Shown here: one piece after another, positions 6,226 through 12,270 of the stretch | Numbering within the stretch: position 1 is the stretch's first letter | How the letters are laid out: the number at the start of each line of letters is the position of its first letter | Source of the DNA: Chloroflexota bacterium | GTDB taxonomy: Bacteria; Chloroflexota; Limnocylindria; Limnocylindrales; CSP1-4 | Reading direction: 5' to 3' | NCBI GenBank assembly: GCA_016200745.1 | Contig: JACQEF010000027.1 | Coordinates: 1-14,139 of the forward strand | Length of the DNA stretch: 14,139 nt | Position numbers and translations under genes: made by a program | Notes under the pieces: model-generated | Databases searched by the model: none | What the model saw: only the letters and a program-made list of their open reading frames with translations | What the model was told of the DNA's origin: nothing

Positions 6226-7053
6226 ATGAATCAGGCTGACATAGACGAGGCCGTCCGAGTCCTAGGTGTCACCTCGGTCATCCCACTTGGCCGAGGCGGT
6301 CAGAAACTTGTGGCAGGTGCCAACTTGTCCAGCGATTCCGTTGTCCTCAAGCTGGTCGAGATCGCAGGGCCGCATGCCACAGTCACCCTCGCCCGAGCGA
6401 AACGCGAAGTCGATCTCCTGGGCCGCGTACGCCATCCCAATGTCGTGGGCCTTCGAAGCCCGCTAGTCGAGATCGGTAGTCCGCCACGCTTGGTCGCGTG
6501 GCTCGAGGAACGGCTGGACGGCCAGGATCTCGGCGTTGGTTTCGGTCGACGATGGAGTTGGGCCGAAACGCGGAGCCTGGTTGGCGATGTGCTGGAAGGG
6601 CTCGACGCTCTGCACTCGGAGAAGGTCGTTCATCGCGACCTAAGTCCAGGCAACATTCGTCACACCTCCGGCGGTCGGTTTGTGATCATGGATCCCGGCA
6701 TTGCCCGCTGGATCGAGGAATCGAGCTTGACTGGCGCATTCGATCCCGGCACGCCTGGATACATGTCGCCAGAGCACGTTGTCGACGGCGTTCATCCCAC
6801 GGCCGCGTCCGACCTGTTCTGCCTAGGGATCTTGGCGTACCAAGCGCTATCGATGGCACAGCCGATTCCATTCACGGGGGACCGAGTGGACTACGCGGAT
6901 AGGCTCCGGGGCACTCAGGCCGAGTCGGTCGCTTCTGTGACCACCGGCCTCTCGTCAGACCAGTGTGCGTTTGTGGATCGACTCCTGAAACGGCAGGTCG
7001 CACGCCGCTTCATCACCGTCGATGAGGCACGACGGGCGTTGGCGACCCTATGA
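6226..7053 (+). CDS. Serine/threonine protein kinase, soluble single-domain (275 aa)
   Basis: A eukaryotic-type protein kinase. All key elements are visible: glycine-rich loop GRGGQ at residues 22-26, ATP-anchoring Lys42 in VVLKLVE, helix-C Glu61, catalytic loop HRDLSPGN at 136-143 (Asp138, Asn143), metal-binding Asp156 in DPG (in place of DFG), GTPGYMSPE at 175-183 and the F-helix Asp196 in SDLF. The catalytic residues look intact, so it is probably active. There is no membrane segment, PASTA or other sensor domain; the protein is barely more than the kinase fold. Start is ATG at 6226 after a modest AGGGA. Its stop overlaps the start of the next gene (ATGA), so the two proteins are made together and the partner is a natural candidate substrate or effector. 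Confidence 0.92.
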   Translation: MNQADIDEAVRVLGVTSVIPLGRGGQKLVAGANLSSDSVVLKLVEIAGPHATVTLARAKREVDLLGRVRHPNVVGLRSPLVEIGSPPRLVAWLEERLDGQDLGVGFGRRWSWAETRSLVGDVLEGLDALHSEKVVHRDLSPGNIRHTSGGRFVIMDPGIARWIEESSLTGAFDPGTPGYMSPEHVVDGVHPTAASDLFCLGILAYQALSMAQPIPFTGDRVDYADRLRGTQAESVASVTTGLSSDQCAFVDRLLKRQVARRFITVDEARRALATL

Positions 7054-8192
7054 GACTTCTGCTCCACGATACGGGCCACAACGCCCGAACCGCCTGGGCG
7101 TTGACGCTACTTCAAGACCGCGTAATAGAGGGCATCGTCCTTTCCGCGTTCGATACTCCACGGACGCCCCTCCGGAGACACTGGCCAGCATCAAGAGTAG
7201 TTGAGGCCCTCCAACGTGCCGGCGGCGAAGTGCTGCTTGATGTCGGAACCCACGCCGTAACGCTACCTACGACGAATCGGCTCGACGCCTACGACACGTG
7301 GGAGCTGTGGCCGGGCGCACGCGGTGACCTAGGCAGCGCGGCCGGTAGACAGGCGCACGCCGAACGCGTCGTCGCGCGGCAACAAGACTTGGGGCTCGCT
7401 CCGATCGCGCCGACCGTTGGCATCCGCGACCCGCTAGGACCCGAGGCCCAGACAGCGCTCGACCTGTTGGATCGCGCCCAGGCACTCGACCCTGCGGCCA
7501 TCGCGCTCGTCATCGGCCGTCCAGAATGCTGGGCGGCCGGCCTTCGCCTGGACGACTTCGTTGGACAGCTTGTTCAACGAGAACCGCAACGAGTCTTTCT
7601 CGGCGTGCTCCGCGGGAGCCTGGACTACCCGGTTTCAGGGGTCGTCGCTGCTGAGGTGGAAGGGATCTGCCGAACGACACAGTCCCTGAGTCTTAGGTCG
7701 CAGGTTGGGGTGCTTCAAGCGGACTTCTGCGGTCTACCGGCGGTCGCCGCGGGCGCCACGGACCTCGGCACGGGTTGGTATCTCCGACAACGCCTCCTAG
7801 CACCGGACGCCTTTCGAACAAACACCGGAACACGCCGGAACTCAAGTCGGATTACGCACCAGGGTCTGATGGCGGTGATGAAGCGCCGAGAGGCTGAGGC
7901 GCTCCTTCGAAGAGACGCTGCGATGTCGTCGCGACTGGTACCCGGTCGTCTTCCCCCGGATAACACGCTATGGCGTCATCACCTCGAGCGGTTGAGAGCG
8001 ATCGCAGTCGCGGTCGGTTCTGCGGGCGGTCTGACGGATCGCGTCGACTACCTCAGCGCGGCGTACGACACGGCCACCGTCGACTTCGCGCGCGCTCGAG
8101 GCCTACTTGGCCACCTCGAGTTCGATGAGTCTCAGTGGATCCTCCCGTACCGCTCTGGATTGGCGGACTTCGCCCTCGCCGAAGGGCTGTGA
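7050..8192 (+). CDS. Uncharacterised barrel-like protein coupled to the kinase (380 aa)
   Basis: I do not recognise a named family. The sequence shows repeated beta-strand/helix units: GGEVLLDVGTHAVTLP at residues 59-74, LAPIAPTVGI, AIALVIGRPECW, RVFLGVLRGSL and VGVLQADFCGLPAVAAGA, each ending in polar or glycine residues. This rhythm suggests a TIM-barrel fold, perhaps akin to tRNA-guanine transglycosylase-type proteins, but no catalytic motif confirms it. The C-terminal third is helical and basic. No signal peptide or membrane segment is seen. The start overlaps the kinase stop by 4 bases. The last 90 bases (8103-8192) overlap, on the opposite strand, the 3' end of the nuclease gene. It could be a tRNA- or nucleoside-modifying or glycosylase-like effector controlled by phosphorylation; this is inference from context only. 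Confidence 0.82.
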   Translation: MRLLLHDTGHNARTAWALTLLQDRVIEGIVLSAFDTPRTPLRRHWPASRVVEALQRAGGEVLLDVGTHAVTLPTTNRLDAYDTWELWPGARGDLGSAAGRQAHAERVVARQQDLGLAPIAPTVGIRDPLGPEAQTALDLLDRAQALDPAAIALVIGRPECWAAGLRLDDFVGQLVQREPQRVFLGVLRGSLDYPVSGVVAAEVEGICRTTQSLSLRSQVGVLQADFCGLPAVAAGATDLGTGWYLRQRLLAPDAFRTNTGTRRNSSRITHQGLMAVMKRREAEALLRRDAAMSSRLVPGRLPPDNTLWRHHLERLRAIAVAVGSAGGLTDRVDYLSAAYDTATVDFARARGLLGHLEFDESQWILPYRSGLADFALAEGL

Positions 8193-8903
8193 ACGTGCGA
8201 CGAAGGCAGCGAAGGCCATTTCTGAGGCCCAGAAGCGCATTGGGCGTCTAGGGAGCTGGATCCGGGGTCGGACTCTCCATCGTTTGCCTATGACCAGCCC
8301 AACATGCATGCGCCGCGCTTCAGTCGCGACGTCGTTTGTTGATCGAGGTACTGAACCGAGGACGAGGGTCGAGTGGTCCGCCCAAGCACCATATCCAGCC
8401 GCTTGATGGAGACCGCGACGCCAATCCCGCACCTTCGTCTCGTAAGCGAAGAGGCGCCCTAGCGGTTGAAGCGCCTCGTGTCGCACATAACCACGCCGAA
8501 ATCGCCTAATCGCGCCAGTGCCTTCGAGCCGACTGAAAGTAGTGGCGAGGTCGCGCTCCGTCGCGCCGACTTGCTCTGCCACCCAACGTGACGTCCTCGG
8601 GCGATACGCACTGAGCGATGCGACTATCGCGGCATCGGTCTGCGTGGTGATCGGCAAGATCGACGCTCTCACCCTCCGCTCGACCGCCGCTCCCGCCGCC
8701 AGCAGTACGACCAAGTCGGGAACTCCGAACGGCCCGGGGAACTCGGGGATCACGATCACCGTCTCGGCGTGCCGTCCTCTTGCCGTGGCCAGAGCACGAG
8801 CGGTCGGTGCGAGCAGCGCCTCGACTCCCGGCTCAAAGGGCCGACCAAGCTTGGGAGGCGCAGCGAGTTCGATGAGATCAGTGATGGCGAGACCCTTGAT
8901 CAA
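8103..8903 (-). CDS. PD-(D/E)XK nuclease-like protein with an inserted winged helix (266 aa)
   Basis: From the TTG at 8903, residues 48-70 read TVIVIPEFPG then FGVPDLVVLLA, giving a Pro-Asp on a strand (62-63). Residues 153-171 read AYETKVRDWRRGLHQAAGY, giving Glu155-x-Lys157 and a QxxxY helix (167-171), together a plausible PD-(D/E)XK active site. Between them, residues 88-141 (DAAIVASLSAYRPRTSRWVAEQ through AIRRFRRGYVRH) look like a winged helix-turn-helix, so the DNA-reading part is inserted inside the nuclease core. The start is uncertain: TTG overlaps the stop of the upstream 47-aa frame as TTGA, and no ATG is near. The 3' end overlaps the barrel-protein gene by 90 bases in antisense. 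It may be a DNA-targeting effector or a regulator with an inactive nuclease fold; the family is not named here. Confidence 0.75.
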   Translation of the reverse strand: MIKGLAITDLIELAAPPKLGRPFEPGVEALLAPTARALATARGRHAETVIVIPEFPGPFGVPDLVVLLAAGAAVERRVRASILPITTQTDAAIVASLSAYRPRTSRWVAEQVGATERDLATTFSRLEGTGAIRRFRRGYVRHEALQPLGRLFAYETKVRDWRRGLHQAAGYGAWADHSTLVLGSVPRSTNDVATEARRMHVGLVIGKRWRVRPRIQLPRRPMRFWASEMAFAAFVARSQPFGEGEVRQSRAVREDPLRLIELEVAK

Positions 8904-9043
8904 GGAGTCTTGGGGATGGCGGCCCGATGGTACGCGCGTTCCACGACCTCATCCCAGGGTACGCCGGGCTTCACGGTGGTCACTTCGTGCAAGCCTCCCG
9001 CGGCCCCAATCCGCACACGGCGGGCAGCGAGGACCAAGGTCAT
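8900..9043 (-). CDS. Small ORF (47 aa) linking ltrA and the nuclease gene, unknown
   Basis: ATG at 9043 overlaps the ltrA stop as ATGA, and its own stop overlaps the nuclease TTG as TTGA. The product begins MTLVLAARRVRIGAAGG and ends RAYHRAAIPKTP; it has no membrane segment and no motif I know. No clear Shine-Dalgarno is visible, so translation would rely on coupling. The two overlaps at both ends are the only support. It could instead be a non-coding spacer that happens to stay open in GC-rich DNA. Confidence 0.42.
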   Translation of the reverse strand: MTLVLAARRVRIGAAGGLHEVTTVKPGVPWDEVVERAYHRAAIPKTP

Positions 9044-10278
9044 CTCGGCACGCCCGTCCCGTCTCGCCAGGCACCAGCTCCGATGAGCCACGCGACCGCA
9101 AAGAACCACAGCGCTGACAGGATCGCGACGAGGAGCAGCGCCAGGAGCCACGGCGCCGGGGCGACCCAGCCGGCGAGGACGGCCACGGCGGCGCCGAGGG
9201 CGAGGGCGGCGGTGAGCGGGCGGTACACGGAGGCGAGGCGGACCGCATCGTCGAGCGAGCGCGCGGTGAGAACCAGCGCCAAGAGCCCCAGGGCGACCGA
9301 GCCGGAGAGGAGCCAGGCCGTGGCTGCCGGGGTGACGGGGTCGTGGGCGTGCTCGACGAGGCTGACGATCGCGGCGCCGGCGGCGGTGATCGCGAGGGTG
9401 ATCGGCAGGTGGCTGAGCATCCAGGCGGCGATCGAGCCGCGGGAGCTTCGGGGCAGGCGGCGGCCGACGAGGTCGAAGTAGAGCCACCACAGGCCGAGGC
9501 CGATGACGAGGGCCAGCATCCCGGTCACGATCGTCAGCGCGTCGGGCTCGGCCGCGGAGAGGCCGGTCACCACGCCGAGGATGACCTCACCGAGGACGAT
9601 GATCACGAACAGGCCGAAGCGCTCGACGAGTGATTCGGTGGGCAGGATGGCCGAGCTGATGCCGCCGGTCCGCACGCGGCCGGCGATCTCGATGTGGATG
9701 ACCCACGCGATCGCGAAGACCGCCCAGACCACCAGCCGGGGATCCGGCGGGAGGACCGCAGTCGCGGCCACGACGACGGTCGAGATCACCATGGCGACGA
9801 CGTAGTAGAACGTGATCGAGAGGTACTCGGGACGGTCTCGTCGGTCGAGCTCTCGAACGCGCCACCACTGCCACGTCATGACCGCCAGGAACGCCGCGTA
9901 GACGATCGCGAACTGGCTGCCGGTCGAGTCGGCGGCCTTCGTCGTGAACACCGCGAGCAGCGCGAGGATCCCCATCTGGAGGAACACCACTAACCGCGTC
10001 CGGCCGTCCTCGCGGCCGTGCAGCTCCACGTACAGCGAGCCGTTGAACCAGGCGAACCAGACCATCCCGAAGACGACGCCGAACTCGATGAACCCGCGGA
10101 CCGAGATGTCGCTCGCGAGCTGCGTCGACAGCGCCCCGATGACCGCGACGTAGACGAGGTCGTAGAAGAGCTCGAGGTTGCTGACGGTCCGGTCCTTGAT
10201 GACCGCGCCGTGCGGCCGCGGCGGCGCGAACAGCCAGCGCTTGAACTGCAGCTTGCCGGGGCTCGGCTGGGACGCCAT
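9040..10278 (-). CDS. ltrA: Low-temperature-requirement A (LtrA) family membrane protein (412 aa)
   Basis: A polytopic inner-membrane protein of the LtrA family, named after a Listeria gene needed for growth in the cold; its biochemical role is not settled. The N-terminal signature RTVSNLELFYDLVYVAVI at about residues 29-46 and FGMVWFAWFNGSLY at about 70-83 are typical, as is LVERFGLFVIIVLGEVILGV at about 217-236. About ten to twelve hydrophobic segments run through the protein, and the length is normal for the family. Start is ATG at 10278; no clear ribosome site precedes it. The stop overlaps the 47-aa frame (ATGA). Pieces of this gene recur at 6014-6039 (3' end) and 13899-13927 (5' end), both in the same orientation, which suggests that its neighbourhood has been rearranged repeatedly. 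Confidence 0.93.
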   Translation of the reverse strand: MASQPSPGKLQFKRWLFAPPRPHGAVIKDRTVSNLELFYDLVYVAVIGALSTQLASDISVRGFIEFGVVFGMVWFAWFNGSLYVELHGREDGRTRLVVFLQMGILALLAVFTTKAADSTGSQFAIVYAAFLAVMTWQWWRVRELDRRDRPEYLSITFYYVVAMVISTVVVAATAVLPPDPRLVVWAVFAIAWVIHIEIAGRVRTGGISSAILPTESLVERFGLFVIIVLGEVILGVVTGLSAAEPDALTIVTGMLALVIGLGLWWLYFDLVGRRLPRSSRGSIAAWMLSHLPITLAITAAGAAIVSLVEHAHDPVTPAATAWLLSGSVALGLLALVLTARSLDDAVRLASVYRPLTAALALGAAVAVLAGWVAPAPWLLALLLVAILSALWFFAVAWLIGAGAWRDGTGVPR

Positions 10279-10311
10279 GCGCGGGAGGATACCGGCGGCG
10301 CGGGCCCGAGA

Positions 10312-11055
10312 CTACGGAATCGGTTTGGTCGGGTCGTGCAGCGGAAGCAGGCCGCCGTCGAACAGCGTTCGATTGCCAAGGGCCACGCCCAGGTCGACGC
10401 GGACGCGCGTTGCCGGGTTGCTGGGACAGGCCTGGGTGCCGCCGAGCGCTCGGACGGTGAAGATCACGAGGACCGCGGCGTCCGAGGCCACGATCTGGGG
10501 ACCGAGGATCCGCCCGTCCGCCGAGCGCCCGCCGGCGCAGTTGAGCTCGGTGACGAGCGCGTCGAACGTCTGGGTCGTCGGGCCCGGCGAGCCCGGTCCG
10601 CCCCAGGTCCACGTCGCGATGCCGATCCCGTCCGGCAAGACCAGCTGCGGCCGGCAGTCGCCCCACCCGTCGACCTTCCAGCCGCTCGCACCGTTGCTGA
10701 CGCTCACGCTCTTCATCCCGAGATCGCCACCGACGGTGACGAACTCGGCGCCAGTCGCGTCCATGCCGGTCATCGTCCAGCCGCTGTCCGGCAGGAAGTC
10801 GATGTCCGGGCCGCTCGCCGAGACGTGCGCCCGCAGGGCGGCGGCGGCCGGGTTATCGAGGAGCTCGTCGTGTCCCTGCGGCGCCGTCATTAGCGCGGGC
10901 GAGAACGGGAAGCGGCCGCAGGTGTAGGCGAGGTCCCCCGGCCCAGGACTGGCGCTCGGACTGGCGGTTCCGCCCGGACCACCACGCGCGCAGCCGGCGA
11001 CGATCAGAACGAGCGCGAGCAACCCCAGCACCCGACCGAGGCCTCGAGCGTTCAC
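10312..11055 (-). CDS. Secreted lipoprotein, unknown function (247 aa)
   Basis: The product begins MNARGLGRVLGLLALVLIVAGC, a short basic start, a hydrophobic core and the lipobox VAGC, so Cys22 should be lipidated after cleavage by signal peptidase II and the protein anchored on the outer face of the membrane. A Gly/Pro/Ser linker (about 24-39) leads to a predicted beta-rich domain with paired Cys residues (TCGRFPF, WGDCRPQ, ELNCAGG, TQACPS) that may form disulfides. I do not recognise the domain. GTG at 11055 is preceded by GGGAGG five bases upstream, an excellent ribosome site. It is divergent from the PAS-LuxR gene across a 68-base gap and sits 33 bases from the ltrA start on the same strand. 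Confidence 0.85.
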   Translation of the reverse strand: MNARGLGRVLGLLALVLIVAGCARGGPGGTASPSASPGPGDLAYTCGRFPFSPALMTAPQGHDELLDNPAAAALRAHVSASGPDIDFLPDSGWTMTGMDATGAEFVTVGGDLGMKSVSVSNGASGWKVDGWGDCRPQLVLPDGIGIATWTWGGPGSPGPTTQTFDALVTELNCAGGRSADGRILGPQIVASDAAVLVIFTVRALGGTQACPSNPATRVRVDLGVALGNRTLFDGGLLPLHDPTKPIP

Positions 11056-11091
11056 CGATCCTCCCAGATGCGTGGCGACCTGACCGGCAGC

Positions 11092-11119
11092 CTACTCCCC
11101 CGTGGTCGGGGCGTAGACT
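11092..11119. promoter_or_regulatory. Inverted repeat and -10-like element in the divergent lipoprotein/LuxR gap
   Basis: CTAC-T-CCCC at 11092-11100 faces GGGG-C-GTAG at 11108-11116 around a 7-base loop: 8 of 9 positions pair. It overlaps TAGACT at 11114-11119, a -10-like hexamer four bases before the LuxR-gene ATG, which would give a near-leaderless message. The palindrome could be an operator for the adjacent LuxR protein. No good -35 is visible. Confidence 0.3.
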
Positions 11120-11123
11120 CCGA

Positions 11124-12242
11124 ATGCCGATGGCGGTCGACAGGACGGAGCGCAGCGTCCCGCCGCTCGTCCCACGCCGTGGGGCGAACGCGAATCCCGC
11201 CGCCCCGCGATCGCTCCCCACCCTCCGCGCCGAGTGGTCCGGGCTGCGGTTCGCGTACACGCTCACCCGACTCGACGACCTCATCGTCGAGGACGTGACC
11301 GAGGGAGCTCGCGAGCTCCTCGGCCTCCCGATGGAGCGCATCGTGGGCATGCCGGCACTCGAGCTCGTGGATCCGAAGGATCGGGCCGGCGTCCAGGCGG
11401 CCGTCGAGGCGCTCCGGAGCGGAGGGATCGACTTCTTCATGGCCCACCGCCGCGGATTCGGGGCACGCGACCCGAGCAAGGGCTATGCGGTCTGGGTGTA
11501 CGCCATGGACCTCGGGGGCGTTCGGTATGCCCTGTCGAGGTGGATGGACGCGGAGGCGCTGGCCCGGGTGGAGCCGGAGTCGGTCGACGCCCTGGCGCGG
11601 TGCGCCGCGATCGCCCTGGTCGACGGTCGCGGCGTCGTCAAGGCGGTCGTCGAGCACATCGACCTCGGGCTCGCGGTGAGGGAGCTCGTGGGCAGGCCGA
11701 TCCTGCCGGCTGCGGAGCTGCAGCGGATCCTCGACCAACCGGACATCGGGACCATCCGCGCGCGTGGCCTGTCCGTGGCGGGGCCGGTGACTGTTCCCCG
11801 GCGGGCGGGCGGGACGATGACCCTGAAGGGCGTCGCGACGGCACTCGTTGGCTCCGACCATTGGCTCGTGGCGCTGCTGGACCTCGATGCCCCACCGAGC
11901 GGGCGCGAGGCGGAGCTCGAAGGGCACCTGTGGCGGATTGCGGCCGAGATCGAGGCCAGCGGCCTCCTCCTCCGGGCAGGGTCTATGCCGCAGGTCGCGC
12001 TGGCGCGCGTCCCGGCAGTCTCGGCCCTGAGCGCACGGCAGTGGGAGGTGCTGCGCCGGCTCGTTGCCGGGCAGCGCGTCCCGACGATCGCCAGGGAGCT
12101 GTACGTCGCCCAGTCCACGGTTCGCAACCACCTCTCGGCAATCTTCGAGCGGTTCGGCGTCCACTCGCAGCCGGAGCTGCTGGCGCGCCTCCGCTCAACG
12201 GACGCTCTGCCCGCCTCAACGGACGCTCTGCCCATGGCCTGA
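11124..12242 (+). CDS. PAS-containing LuxR-family transcriptional regulator (372 aa)
   Basis: A probable one-component transcription factor. Residues about 40-140 look like a PAS domain (LTRLDDLIVEDVTEGARELLGL, then MPALELVDPKDR) and about 155-265 resemble a second, more divergent one. The C-terminal LuxR-type helix-turn-helix is clear: LSARQWEVLRRLVAGQRVP, then TIARELYVAQSTVRNHLSAIF, then FGVHSQPELLARLR (about residues 300-355). There is no receiver domain, so the PAS part is the likely sensor. ATG at 11124 has no Shine-Dalgarno; a second in-frame ATG follows at 11130. The 3' end carries a tandem 21-base repeat that adds STDALPA to the tail. The next gene, PAS-GGDEF-EAL, starts 28 bases downstream on the same strand, so the two probably share signalling. 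Confidence 0.9.
   Translation: MPMAVDRTERSVPPLVPRRGANANPAAPRSLPTLRAEWSGLRFAYTLTRLDDLIVEDVTEGARELLGLPMERIVGMPALELVDPKDRAGVQAAVEALRSGGIDFFMAHRRGFGARDPSKGYAVWVYAMDLGGVRYALSRWMDAEALARVEPESVDALARCAAIALVDGRGVVKAVVEHIDLGLAVRELVGRPILPAAELQRILDQPDIGTIRARGLSVAGPVTVPRRAGGTMTLKGVATALVGSDHWLVALLDLDAPPSGREAELEGHLWRIAAEIEASGLLLRAGSMPQVALARVPAVSALSARQWEVLRRLVAGQRVPTIARELYVAQSTVRNHLSAIFERFGVHSQPELLARLRSTDALPASTDALPMA
12194..12233 (+). repeat. 21-base tandem repeat in the LuxR-gene 3' end
   Basis: CTCAACGGACGCTCTGCCC occurs at 12194-12212 and again, unchanged, at 12215-12233, a period of 21 bases or seven codons. It duplicates the residues STDALP just before the stop, outside the DNA-binding domain. Two identical copies suggest a recent slippage event and possible length variation among strains. 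Confidence 0.9.
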
Positions 12243-12270
12243 GCCCGCCGGCTCCGGCAGCCTCCGGGAC

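Noticed and set aside
10018..10927. Plus-strand frames opposite ltrA and the lipoprotein gene
   Set aside because: Low-complexity antisense frames; the minus strand shows membrane segments, a lipobox and a good ribosome site.
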